A DNA stretch of 64,000 nucleotides from Brachionus rotundiformis (taxonomy: Eukaryota; Rotifera; Eurotatoria; Ploima; Brachionidae), in contig JAESIW010000115.1 of NCBI GenBank assembly GCA_016802295.1, positions 808,527-872,526 of the forward strand, read 5' to 3'. The notes beneath the pieces are model-generated. The model ran no database searches, was not told the DNA's origin, and worked only from the letters and a program-made list of their open reading frames with translations. The position numbers and the translations under genes were made by a program. Of this stretch, positions 21,774-32,129 are shown in pieces (position 1 is the first letter of the stretch; every line of letters begins with the position of its first letter).

Positions 21774-22932
21774 ATGCCTCAAACAATTGAAAAAGCAAGC
21801 AAGCGAGAAATTCATCAACAATCAAAGTTATATACACAATTTTTATCTAATATAAATAAAATTCTCTAAATTAAGTATTTATAGGTTTAAATCAATTCAT
21901 ATTTTTGGTGCGCTTGCAATCTTATTAATAGCATTTTTATCGTCCACTTACATTCCGCAGGATTATCTAGAAAAATTAAGATCCTACATGTTTCCTGAAT
22001 CTGGCACCGCATTACCGCCATTAATAGAAGCGGATCAGTTAAATAAAATTTTCCAAGATAGAAATTTTGACCAAGAATACCGAATTATTGAGGCATTCTT
22101 CTCTAACAAATTTAATGAAAATTTTGACCAAGAACACATCCCTAAAGCGATATATTTTGATACTCTACACGGAGCAGAAGCGAATGAGTTAATTCCAAAA
22201 AATATACCAAGTCCGGAACAATTTCAAAAATATGTTGGTTCATTGGGTATTTCAAATAACCATCATGTGATAATTTATGACAGATCTGATAATGGTTTCT
22301 TAGTTTCGGGAAGAATTTGGTATTTATTTAAGATGTTTGGCCATGATAAAGTATCTATTCTAAATGGTGGCTTGAATTTCTGGAAAAAATCTAAATATCC
22401 AACAACCAAAGATTCTTTTTTACCAGCAGCAACTGAATTTAAAATTAACTACAACAAAAATATGATTCGTAGTTTCGATGAAATACAAAGTAATGTCAAG
22501 AGTAAAGAAATGGTCTTTATTGACGCAAGAGAAGCTGAAAGCTTTAACAAAATTCATCCTGAAAATGGTATAAAAGAGCATATACCTAATTCAATTAACA
22601 TACCATATAGCAGCTTGTTCGATCCTGAAAAAAATTTACTTAAGAGTTCTTCTGATTTAAAAAAAAGTGAGATGTTCTAATCTGTTTTTTATTTCTAAAT
22701 TTCATATTTTTTAAAGCTTTTGAGAATAATGACATAGATTTGGAAAGACCAATAATAATTGGATGCATGTTTGGTGTTCGATCATGTACCACAGCATTTG
22801 CTGCATTTTTATCAGGAGCTAAATCTTTTTCCTTGTATCTTGTAAGAACTTACATTATTTCAAATTAAAATTATAAATGATTAATTTTTTTAGGGTTCAT
22901 GGAATGAATACAACCAAAAAATAAATTCATAG
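21774..22932 (+). CDS. Membrane-anchored two-domain rhodanese-type sulfurtransferase (copy 3)
   Basis: Third TST/MPST paralogue, on the opposite strand. Exons are 21774-21826, 21885-22666, 22717-22841 and 22894-22932, giving 332 aa. A basic N-terminus is followed by one hydrophobic helix (FGALAILLIAFLSSTYI, about residues 23-39), which suggests a type II membrane protein rather than a cleaved signal. Domain 1 has EHIPKAIYFDT, VIIYDRSDNGF and ILNGGLNFW. Domain 2 has FIDAREAESFN, then EHIPNSINIPYSSLFD. The active-site loop is GCMFGVRSCTTA, with the cysteine and GVR intact. The last exon, starting GSWNEY, and the preceding 125-base active-site exon have the same size and phase as in copies 1 and 2. 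The large second exon has lost introns the others keep. Confidence 0.9.
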
Positions 22933-23716
22933 TTGGATATTTTCTTAATAATTAATAAAAAGTTCAAATTTTATTTTAGTTTTAATAATTTTTTATTTAT
23001 TTTAAATAAATAAAAAAATTTTATTGTTTTTTTTTTAAATTATTTTATTAATTGAATTCAATTATTAATGGTTTGCCAGCTTATTTAATTCCAAATAAAA
23101 ATTTCAATTTTTAGCTCTACCTGACTGGTTTTTGCTTTCATTCTCTGTTTTTATTTATTATCCACAAAATATTCACCAAACATGATTTTTTATAAATGGG
23201 CGAAAGTAAAAAACCGTTTTTGTTTTCTAGAAAAAAAATATGTTCCAGTCAGCCAAAATTGCTGAAATTTTATACTTATAAACTAACACCTTTCTTGTTA
23301 AAGAAATTGGTGTTATTAGCTTTCTACCTCTATTTATACGGAAACGGGCCCTTTTCACCTTGACCGACTTTTGACTAAAAATGTCCTCGAAGTTTTGAAT
23401 ATTAATAATTTTTGATATACACATATTCTGATGGCAAATTTAATGCTGATTAAAATGAGCCAAAGATCAAAATTGCTATTTTTTGCTTCTTTTTGCTATA
23501 ACTTTCTATAGTAACATTGAATCTAAATAAAATTTAACACAGTCATAGATTACTAAATAAGCTTTAAATGTATATGTATATTTATGAGGGTATCACTTTT
23601 TGTTTGACCAATGACTTTTAAATAAACCAAAATTTGGTAATCCATTTTTAAGAATGTATTGACCTAAGTACTTAAAGTTAAATATTTAAAAAGTATCCTT
23701 AGTTAAAAGCTAAAAA
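22933..23716. other. Repeat-like intergenic DNA, no gene
   Basis: Non-coding, moderately complex sequence between sulfurtransferase copy 3 and the duplicated transposon block. No family assigned. Confidence 0.35.
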
Positions 23717-24296
23717 AATCTTGACAGATTTTTGAATTCAGTTGAACGAGCTTTACGCCAATATAGAGCAAAATCGAGCCTTTTTTAATATGTGACTCAA
23801 TCAATAGTGGAATTTTCCTCTTTTTTTAAGCCTTTAAATTGAAAATTAAATTTTTTTGATAAAATTAAGATTTTTAAGACAATTACTTTGAATTTTAATA
23901 CTTTACGAATAGTAACTACCGAAATATGAACCGACCGAAATATTCAACTTTTTACTGACTTTTCGTGTTGTAAAATCTTTCAGGAGAAGTTTTACTTTCT
24001 TTTTATTTTAACTGGTAACAGCAGAACGAGGTCTACCATATCTTTCGTATAATGAGTTTTACCACAGTCTTTGTATTCATTTATACATCTTCGAATTGCC
24101 CTTAAACTTGAGCGGTTAGAAACAATGGATTTCTTGACAAACTGCATGAGTCGCAAGAAGCCAGCAGATGTAATCTACCTAGATTTCGATAAAGCTTTCG
24201 AAAAAGTTTCTTATTATACTGCTTCTTGTTAAACTAGTAGAATAACGCATTAGCTACTTAGTGATCAAATGCATGTAACCCTAACCCTAACACTAT
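23717..24296 (+). repeat. Duplicated transposon patchwork, copy A
   Basis: Nearly identical to 25097-25604 apart from about 100 bases missing from copy B. It contains a Tc1-like transposase fragment on the minus strand (YGRPRSAVT, frame-broken). Next to it is a plus-strand reverse transcriptase fragment, VIYLDFDKAFEKVSY, which is RT motif A of a non-LTR element. Both are decayed. Two CCCTAA units near 24280 lie inside the repeat. Confidence 0.7.
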
Positions 24297-24519
24297 TTCC
24301 CATACGGAAGAAGCAAAAAAAAATCTTGTTTCTAAAAATATTAAGCACTAAGTGGTGGTACTTTGGATTTTTGAAATTAAATTAAATAAATTATGGTTTT
24401 GTCTTGAAATTTTTTAAATTTAAAATTTTGAATTAATTTAAAGCTTTTAATTACATTATTTTCTATCAATTATTAAAAAAAAATTATCAATATATATTTT
24501 TATTAATTATTTTGCAAAA

Positions 24520-25080
24520 ATTTATCTATTTATGACAATAAAATCTTTTGGCTTCTTCAACCTTTCTGACCCTACTGGTAAAAGAATTCGGTCGCCATTT
24601 GTCTTTTTTTATAAATTTAAATAGATTATTCTCACAATATCTCTGGCTAATTTTTGCTGTGTGAGGTGATGCACCATCTTACTGGAAAAGCCACTTTGTC
24701 CCTCCGAACATTTCATTCCCTTGTCTCTTGGCAAACGGTAAAATTCTCTTCTGATAATATTTGAATCAATTGTATCTCTTTTTATAAAAAAATTTTAGCA
24801 ATTTACTAAATTTAAAATATAAAGTAATTATCAAAATCTCACCTTTTTCAAAAAAATAGGCGCTTGTCGCTCCATGTTCATTAAAACCGATCCAGACCAT
24901 TACAGACAGAAGGTTTTTTGATACACCAAAGAGTCCTTAAAAATAATAATATATAAAAATTAAATCAATTAATTTGATTAATATTTTAAAAGAACCTCCA
25001 TTTTTGTCAGCCCTATCTCGAGAAATCGCGTAAACTCTTTGATTCTGTTTGTTTAATCCACCATCAACGGGAAATATCTT
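24520..25080 (-). pseudogene. Tc1/mariner-type transposase remnant
   Basis: Minus-strand fragments read LPFAKRQGNEMFGG, then a stop where the conserved glutamine should be, then DGASPHTAK, the DDE-transposase block around the second aspartate. Upstream pieces include GFNEHGATSAYFF. Stop codons, frameshifts and A+T-rich insertions show it is dead. It lies between the two direct copies of the 23717/25097 block. Confidence 0.65.
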
Positions 25081-25096
25081 TTCCTACGAAAGATAA

Positions 25097-25604
25097 TTGG
25101 CAGATTTTTGAATTCAGTTGAACGAGCTTTACGCCAATATAGAGCAATATAAATCGAGCCTTTTTTTAATATGTGACTCAATCAATAGTGGAATTTTCCT
25201 CTTTTTATAAGCCTTTAAATTGAAAATTAAATTTTTTTGATAAAATTAAGATTTTTAAGACAATTACTTTGAGTTTTAATTCAGAAGTTTTACTTTCTTT
25301 TTATTTTAACTGGTAACAGCAGAACGAGGTCTACCATATCTTTCGTATAATGAGTTTTACCACAGTCTTTGTATTCATTTATACATCTTCGAATTGCCCT
25401 TAAACTTGAGCGGTTAGAAACAATGGATTTCTTGACAAACTGCATGAGTCGCAAGAAGCCAGCAGATGTAATCTACCTAGATTTCGATAAAGCTTTCGAA
25501 AAAGTTTCTTATTATACTGCTTCTTGTTAAACTAGTAGAATAACGCATTAGCTACTTAGTGATCAAATGCATGTAACCCTAACCCTAACACTATTTCCCT
25601 AAGC
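25097..25604 (+). repeat. Duplicated transposon patchwork, copy B
   Basis: Direct repeat of 23717-24296 with a deletion of the central A+T-rich part. It carries the same Tc1 and reverse transcriptase fragments and the same CCCTAA pair. The near-identity points to a recent duplication or a composite mobile unit. Confidence 0.7.
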
Positions 25605-25749
25605 GAGTAGTGACAGGTGAAGCAGCGTAGAAGTTGATGGAGGTTACTAGCTAGTGTACCTCAAGGACCAGTACTTCTGACTTATTCCAAAATTAATTTA
25701 ATCAAAAGAGAGATGTTTATTGTGTTGTTCTTTTAATCTAATTATGCAA

Positions 25750-26207
25750 CAAAAGTGCGGCTAGATTTTGAAAATTTTGAAAAACATGACCGAATTGAAC
25801 ACCAATTAAACAGATTAACTAATAACATGGAAACAGTCAAAGAGGATGTCTCTGTCGTATATTTTGATTGCAGATCATTTCAAAAGAAAATAAAGTTTCG
25901 ACTTGAGTAAGCTGATCATATCTCATTGACGCGGATAAAAACTTGTTATAGCAAACACTATTGTTAATTGAATCAAAGTAGATCATATTTTTTTTATATA
26001 TTTTTTTTTAAATTTATTCAATTAAAGATTCGCAATAAAAATTGTGAACTACCAAATTATAATATCAAAAATTTGGATGATTGCAATAAGATGAATAATA
26101 GCATTGTTCTCGAATATTTGGAATATAAAAATCAAAAGGCATCTAAAAAGACAACAGATATTAAAACCATAATAGCACAATACTTGGGAATACACGTGTC
26201 TCATTAA
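25750..26207 (+). other. Two exon-like coding fragments, unidentified
   Basis: An open stretch near 25756-25913 (LDFENFEKHDRIEHQLNRL...) ends in TAA. A second, 26030-26207, follows a TTAAAG acceptor (ELPNYNIKNLDDCNKM...) and ends in TAA. Their composition is coding-like, but I recognise no family. They may be remains of a transposon-carried gene. Confidence 0.25.
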
Positions 26208-26239
26208 ACATTTGACAAAATTTTTTATTTAACACAACT

Positions 26240-26500
26240 AAGTAATAAACTGAACGATCGGATGTAATGAATATCCGATCAGTCAGTTAAATCTCGTGCT
26301 TGTTAGCGATCTAAATCGTGTGTCGGATGTTAATCTCTCGCTATGTCGTTTGGTAATCTGACTATATACAGTAAATTTCAAAACAAAGTTAACAAAGTTT
26401 CGAAACAATGCTTGAGCAGTGTTTATGAGCAGTTTAAGCAGTGCTTAAGAGCGGCTTTAAAACCGCTTAAGCAGCATGTTTTTTTTTGTTTTGAAATGTA
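26240..26500. repeat. Hairpin-rich short repeat
   Basis: Contains GATCGGATGTAATGAATATC followed by CGATC (an inverted pair), repeated CTTGAGCAGTG/TTAAGCAGTG units, the near-palindrome TTAAGAGCGG...CCGCTTAAG, and outer arms TTTCAAAACAAA and TTTGTTTTGAAA. Probably a decayed foldback element. Confidence 0.4.
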
Positions 26501-26743
26501 CTTTAGATCACAAAAAATACAATTAATTAATTAATTAAAGAATTTTTTTAATTTATTAACTAAAATTTAAAAAAAAAGTGTTCTTTGTAAAATAAGTAAA
26601 ATAAAAAACTTTTAATTAATATACGATTAATTTAAAATAATTTTTGAATTTTTATTCATTCAAAATAGACTGCAATTAATTATGAAGACGAAACATATTT
26701 AATAAATTTATTAGTAAAATATTAAATAATTTAATTCAAAATT

Positions 26744-29700
26744 CTATTGACTAGCAGTGATCGAATTTAGCTGATCTTTTATTTTATTCAAGCCATTTAT
26801 CATTGTATTCAATGTTTGCTTACTTAGTTCCAAATTCAAATTTTCAATTTTTGGCTCATCATTAACACAACGTTTTGGCTCTTGGATCTTTTAAAATAAA
26901 AATTAAATTAAAAAAAAAATCTAGCTTTTGATAACATATATATCAGTCGGTTTAAGAAATTCGATTCCTTGGTGTAAAACACATATTTTAGAAAATTTTA
27001 ATCTAACTAAATTGTTGGCCAAATTAGTGGCTGACTCATACAATTCCTGAGATGCCATTATTATTTTAATGGCGTTTTTGTTTTTGCTTAGAAAAAATGA
27101 CAGTATTTGGGTTTGATCATCATTCGAAGAGCTTAGCGCTTGACTCAATTTGGACAAATTTATTTGGTCAAAAGGAAAATTTCTACTATCAATTACATAT
27201 TCATTGGAAAATTCAAAACTTGGACGAATATCAATTAATATGCATTTATGGTCTTTTTCTTTTACCAAGCGAAGGACATCTCTTGCCGAGATTCGAGGAG
27301 CCATTTCACTCTTTAACCTATCTAATCCTATAGGCGACATGTCCATCTCAGGGTCATTTTCTTCTTGGACAACGCCTGAATGCTCTCGAAAGGTACAACT
27401 TTCTGGGGTGCTTTTAAATATATCCAGAGCGTCTTGAACACATTTTTCTATATTTATCTCTGGTAATTCGCTGAAGAATAAAATACACTCATTAAAGTCC
27501 GAATTGAGTAAAATATTTCTTAATTGCTTCAAAATTGAGACCCCAATACAAAGAGGAAATGCTGATGAACAAACTAATAAGCAATCCCATAGATGAACTA
27601 TTTTGTATAATGGAAAAATGTGAGCAAACATGGTCAAAAACCATGGAATTGCATACAAATCAGGCTTAAAATCTATGGCATCAAAATGAGCTGCTAGCTC
27701 GGGCTCATTAAAACTAATTAAGTGGGCGAATACAGCTAAATATTCATGAATTACTGCTGAGTTGTCCTTGAGGAAAAAATTTGCCGCATATTTTTTGACA
27801 AAATTAGTCAAACATCCAAATGCTAGTTCTTCTCTGTTAAAATTAAGATACAAAAATGGAGCACACAAGCTGTCAAGTCCTTGCCAATAAACCAAATCTG
27901 GATTGGACAAAACCCAAGATTTAAGTATTCGTTTCAGCTTGATGTGACTCTGAGGCGTTGCAATTAAAGGATCATACTGGTGGCAGCGTGGAATGTCTAC
28001 ATCTATTTGACGATCGGTGCTTGTTATTTGTTCCTTATTAATCTTTGAATATGTATCTTTAATGTTTAAGGGTACATCTAGTAGGACTGCCCATGCCAAA
28101 TTTCGATACAATGGTGGAATGTCCACCATGCATTCTTTGACCAGTTCTTCTTTTTTGAAAGGAAAAGCGGCCAGATAGCGCGAAAAAAGCACTATTCGGT
28201 AAAGCTGATAATCAATATCTAATTCTCTTATATTAACTGGCTGAAGTTGTATATTTTCTACTTCATATTTATCTGAATTAAATTCAAGTAAAGGAAAAAA
28301 TATTTTCTTGTTTAATAATTCAAATCTTTTTTTCAATTGGTCCAAAGATACTGGCACTATTTGGTCACTAAACTTGGATTCTTCTTCTTGGATCAACTTG
28401 CCATATTCAAATCCATTTTCTGCTTGAGTGTATACAGAAAATTTATGAATCGAACTTAGAGTAGTTTTAAAACGGCCATTTGCCTTAAGGGTTTGAAGAC
28501 AATCACCAGCTGCCAACTTCCATAAGTAATACACCTCATTGACACCAAGCTTCCATAAAAAGTCTTCTTCTTCATCCAAAATTTCACAAAATCTAATATC
28601 ATTGCTGAATAAGTTTAATTTTTTTTTACTCTTTTTTAACTCATTTTGGAAATTTTTTTCTATTTTCTCATCATCTAAACATTTATCAAAAAAGCTATTT
28701 AGCTCTCTGAAATTTGGTCGTTCTTCATACTTGATGGTCAGACATAATTTAATCAATTTTAGATAAATACTTCTGGTTTTTTGTTCAACCAGAAGTTTTT
28801 TTGTTTCATCTATACCATATAAATCCAATATAAAATCATATCCTGATGAAAAACTATTAACATTGATCATTTTTTCAACTACTATTTCAGGTTGTAGTTT
28901 TAAACTTTTTAAACCAAAAAAAAATTGTACCAGTATGCATCCGATAGCCCAGACATCTCCTTTGGGATTTGCCAGCTGTGTATTCAGAAGTTCACTATTA
29001 CTAAACGATTTATGGGAATATTCAGTTGCATTCAAGAAATCTGATATGTAGCATTCGGGTGCCAGTGTTTCCAAGTTGAATACCGCAAAGTCAACACAAT
29101 TGCCATTCTCGGTCATGTAATAGAGACCATAATTGGCTAATTTTACATGTCCTTCAGCGGAGATACAAATGTTCTTCAGGCTAACAAGCCGATTTGTGAT
29201 CAAATTATCACTTAAATATAAAAATGCCTTGAATGTTTGATCGATCCATTTTAGCAAAAGACTCGAATTGTTTATTATTAGATTGTAGATGTAGGTGTCA
29301 TTTAGAAGGTCCTGCAAATTTAGGGAATAATGCTCACTCAGGACAAATAATCTTTCGTTTTGACCCCTCTGTATATCAACATATTGGCATAGATTGTAGT
29401 GATTTAGAGTCTTGAGATATTGGAATTTGCCATATATTCTGATTGAATTAAGAGTAAGCGGAAGTCCATTAGACCCGCACTTATCGTTTGGATACAAACG
29501 AGCCAAAAAACTTAGTAACCCAAGCTGTTTTTCTGATCTCTTTTTGAATTGTTGCTTAATTATATCACTAATGTCCATGATGGGCTGCTTTATTGAGTTG
29601 GCTCGAATGCGCTCTTTAGTATCCTCATCAGTCTAAATTTAAAAATTTTCGTAGTTTTTCTACAAGTTTTTAAAAGTATCTTAAACCGATTTTATTTTTT

Positions 29701-30297
29701 ATATTATAAAAAAAGATGCTATTTTACCTTTAAATTTAATAAGCAAATTTGCTGTCCAGATTTGGTTTCCGAATCAGTGATGTTAGAGTCCATTTTTAGG
29801 TCTACTCGGCACTTAAAGTCCAACAGCTTTGGCATCATTTCTTCTTCTTTCAAAAGTTTATTTTTAAATTGAGGAAGCCTTTCAGCTAGTAATTTGCTTA
29901 AAAGATTTTTCAGATTTGATTGTAAAGAGCTTTGACCAAGCACATCTTGAATTTGTTGTATGCTTGTATTACTCTCAAATAGTAATTTGCCAATAAGTCT
30001 TCCAAGTTCGGCAAGCAACTTAAATTTTCTTTTTATCAAATAATCAAGATTTTAAAAGAAAAGTATAAAAACTTTTTCTGAACTATTCTGGTCAATGTCA
30101 AAAGATTGGCTAATTTGATTAATAAAATTTGAAGATGGTTTTATTTCTTGTAGTTGATTAAAGGCTTCATAAATTATTTGATTCAGAAATTCTTTGCTTG
30201 GCGACTTTAGATAAAAAATAAACTTGAGATTACTTTCAAAATTTGTCTTAAAAAATACTTTTAATAAATGTTCAAAAAGGTCGAATTGAATATCCAT
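26744..30297 (-). CDS. COMMD9: COMM domain-containing protein 9
   Basis: Subunit of the Commander complex, which recycles endosomal membrane proteins with retromer-like CCC and retriever modules. Exons are 30297-30073, 30018-29728 and 26887-26744, all phase 0, giving 219 aa (human 198). Exon 2 holds the helical domain end (NLKNLLSKLLAERL) and the start of the COMM domain (MPKLLDFKCRVDLKM, then ICLLNLK). Exon 3 supplies the rest (IQEPKRCV...LNLELSKQTLNTMINGLNKI), which matches the COMMD9 C-terminus directly after LLxxK. The last intron, 29727-26888, is 2.8 kb and contains the entire TBCK coding exon on the same strand. An inverted fragment of exon 2 lies just upstream at 30619-31827. Confidence 0.88.
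26921..29632 (-). CDS. TBCK: TBC1 domain-containing kinase-like protein TBCK, single exon inside the COMMD9 intron
   Basis: Subunit of the FERRY complex, a Rab5 effector on early endosomes. From ATG 29578 the product is 885 aa (human 893). It has an N-terminal pseudokinase (CGSNGLPLTLNSIRI...CQYVDI) lacking the usual catalytic HRD/DFG residues. A Rab-GAP TBC domain with the arginine- and glutamine-finger motifs IPRCHQY and YWQGLDSL follows at about residues 470-690. The C-terminal rhodanese-like domain (ILIDIRPSFEF) has no active-site cysteine. The frame stays open 18 codons upstream of this ATG to a TTTAG acceptor at 29633. No ATG lies between that acceptor and COMMD9 exon 2. Joining COMMD9 exon 2 (phase 0) to 29632 would give an in-frame 1075-aa chimera. 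Otherwise translation would start at 29578 from a separate or trans-spliced leader. Confidence 0.93.
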   Translation of the reverse strand, partial: TDEDTKERIRANSIKQPIMDISDIIKQQFKKRSEKQLGLLSFLARLYPNDKCGSNGLPLTLNSIRIYGKFQYLKTLNHYNLCQYVDIQRGQNERLFVLSEHYSLNLQDLLNDTYIYNLIINNSSLLLKWIDQTFKAFLYLSDNLITNRLVSLKNICISAEGHVKLANYGLYYMTENGNCVDFAVFNLETLAPECYISDFLNATEYSHKSFSNSELLNTQLANPKGDVWAIGCILVQFFFGLKSLKLQPEIVVEKMINVNSFSSGYDFILDLYGIDETKKLLVEQKTRSIYLKLIKLCLTIKYEERPNFRELNSFFDKCLDDEKIEKNFQNELKKSKKKLNLFSNDIRFCEILDEEEDFLWKLGVNEVYYLWKLAAGDCLQTLKANGRFKTTLSSIHKFSVYTQAENGFEYGKLIQEEESKFSDQIVPVSLDQLKKRFELLNKKIFFPLLEFNSDKYEVENIQLQPVNIRELDIDYQLYRIVLFSRYLAAFPFKKEELVKECMVDIPPLYRNLAWAVLLDVPLNIKDTYSKINKEQITSTDRQIDVDIPRCHQYDPLIATPQSHIKLKRILKSWVLSNPDLVYWQGLDSLCAPFLYLNFNREELAFGCLTNFVKKYAANFFLKDNSAVIHEYLAVFAHLISFNEPELAAHFDAIDFKPDLYAIPWFLTMFAHIFPLYKIVHLWDCLLVCSSAFPLCIGVSILKQLRNILLNSDFNECILFFSELPEINIEKCVQDALDIFKSTPESCTFREHSGVVQEENDPEMDMSPIGLDRLKSEMAPRISARDVLRLVKEKDHKCILIDIRPSFEFSNEYVIDSRNFPFDQINLSKLSQALSSSNDDQTQILSFFLSKNKNAIKIIMASQELYESATNLANNLVRLKFSKICVLHQGIEFLKPTDIYVIKS

Positions 30298-30731
30298 TTT
30301 TAGAAATTTTTATAAAATTTTTTTTTGTTAATTAATTGTTTATAAGACATATCATGGGATAAGAATTCAGCATTATTTTTAATCATGTGATTTTTTTATT
30401 TTTGAAAATTTCTTAATTTGAAAAGATATCCTCCTGATAATTGAAGAACAAACCTTCCAATTGTTTAAAAAATTATAAAACTTATTTTGTTTAGTATTTT
30501 TTATCTAATTTTATTAAATTACATCAATTTCCTAAATTCCTCGGTCATCGAAGAATTATCATGTTAATAGTCTTTGTAGTTCTTATTAAGTAATTTGTTG
30601 ATATTTTTATTTATTTGGCGAACTTGGAAGACTCATTGGCAAATTACTATTTGAGAGTAATACAAGCATACAACAAATTCAAGATGTGCTTGGTCAAAGC
30701 TCTTTACAATCAAATCTGAAAAATCTTTTAA

Positions 30732-31778
30732 CACTAGAAGCACCAACGAGTCAAAATGACTCTTTTTCGATTTTTGGCCGCTAATATCCAAGTAAACTAT
30801 TGTTATTAGAGCATAACTTTTTTTTTTCAGCATAAAAATAAGAATAACTTTCTATATTAACTAAATTCAGATAAAAAAAAATTTGTCTTTGTGCAAAATC
30901 AAGTACATACTACTAGAAGCACCAAAACGAGTCAATGACTCGTTTTTTCAATTAAAATTTTGAATTTAGCTACAAAATCAATTTATGAGTCATAAAATAT
31001 AAATAAAAAGTATACAAATTTTTAAAAAACTGACTCAAACCTTAATGGAGAGAGTTGAACAAAACATATAAAATGTGAAACTCTAAAATTAAAACATAAA
31101 CAAAATTTTCTAATTTTAAAATACTGAAAGAGAGAATTAAAACATAAAACTAGTAATAATTATTTAAAACAGTTAATAAAACATATACTAAAATTTTTAT
31201 TTCTATTTTTTGCAAATTTTTCTAAAAGAGTGAATCAAACATAAAATTTTATTAAAAAGAGAGAATAAAACGGTTAATTTTGAATAAATTGTAATATTTT
31301 TTTTTATGTTTTTGTAACTTTTTTGGTAAATTTAGACTAAAATGTAATATTTTTTTTTATGTTTTATTAACTGAAATTAGAAATTATTTTATGTTTTGAT
31401 TCACTTTTATGGAAAATAAATTTATTTTTATGCTACGTTCTCTTTTTTTATGTTTTATTTACATTTTATATGTTTTAATCAACCTTGTCCAACCTTAATA
31501 CTTGAACGAAAATATGCAAATTTAATAAAAGCGAAAATTAAAGTTTTTGTATTTTACATGAAAGACGAAGAATAGACTCAAAAAGAAACTAATTCAATAA
31601 AAGATCAATTTTTTGCTAGATACTTTTTTTAGCTAATTTTTAAATTTCACTCAATTAAAATTAAGTTTTGAATAGATTTATCCGATTAATAATTTTTTAT
31701 CCATTAGATTTCATTAAAACGAGTCAAAATGACTCGTTTTGGTGCTTCTAGTAGTTAAAAATTTTGGTGCTTCTAGTG
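30732..31778. mobile_element. piggyBac-like non-autonomous element (TTAA duplication)
   Basis: Starts CACTAGAAGCACC and ends with its exact complement, flanked by TTAA on both sides; the empty site is recognisable from the intact COMMD9 exon. A second inner pair of related inverted ends (ACTAGAAGCACC + AAAACGAGTCA) lies at about 30912 and 31753, suggesting a nested copy of the same family. A separate element sits inside at 31047-31490. No transposase was found. Confidence 0.75.
31047..31490. mobile_element. 444-base element with 9-base target duplication (Mutator/hAT-like)
   Basis: Flanked by AACCTTAAT at 31038-31046 and 31491-31499. Terminal inverted repeats of over 30 bases begin GGAGAGAGTTGA on the left and GGACAAGGTTGA on the right complement, then share AAAACATATAAAATG. 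A 9-base duplication favours Mutator-type. Inserted inside the TTAA element. Confidence 0.65.
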
Positions 31779-32129
31779 TTAAGCAAATTACTAGCTGAAA
31801 GGCTTCCTCAATTTAAAAATAAACTTTAGAAAAATAAAAAGTCATGTAAGCATAGATCAATAGTAAAATTTTCTTATTCTGGCTTGATCCCTGAGTTTTA
31901 TAGACTAAATGAAATAAATGATATAAAATACATAAAAGTTTAAATATGGACATTGATTTGTGATTTTTCAGTTTATATGAATAAATTATTTTATTTAATA
32001 ATTTTAATTGATATGAAAAAATCTTGAAATTGTTTGAAAAGAATAAAAACCCAACGCATAAAAAGAATGCGTAAAATCTGAAAACAGATTAAGTGCAAAA
32101 AAGTAACATTTTGATAGTATTTATCATTT

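Larger units (their letters stand above)
30619..31827 (+). pseudogene. Inverted partial copy of COMMD9 exon 2, split by a transposon
   Basis: 30619-30731 and 31783-31827 together reproduce about 158 bases of COMMD9 exon 2 on the opposite strand, with one visible mismatch (ACTCATT for ACTTATT). It has no start, no splice partner and stops soon after. It is interrupted at a TTAA by the element 30732-31778. The high identity means a recent copy or gene conversion. Confidence 0.8.

Noticed and set aside
24278..24295. CCCTAACCCTAA, resembling telomere repeats (again near 25573)
   Set aside because: Only two units, present identically in both copies of a transposon-derived repeat; not a telomere or a convincing interstitial array.
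26921..30297. Simple permanent COMMD9-TBCK fusion gene with no separate COMMD9
   Set aside because: A true COMMD9 C-terminal exon with the right phase exists at 26887-26744, so the locus can still make normal COMMD9; the chimera is only one possible product.
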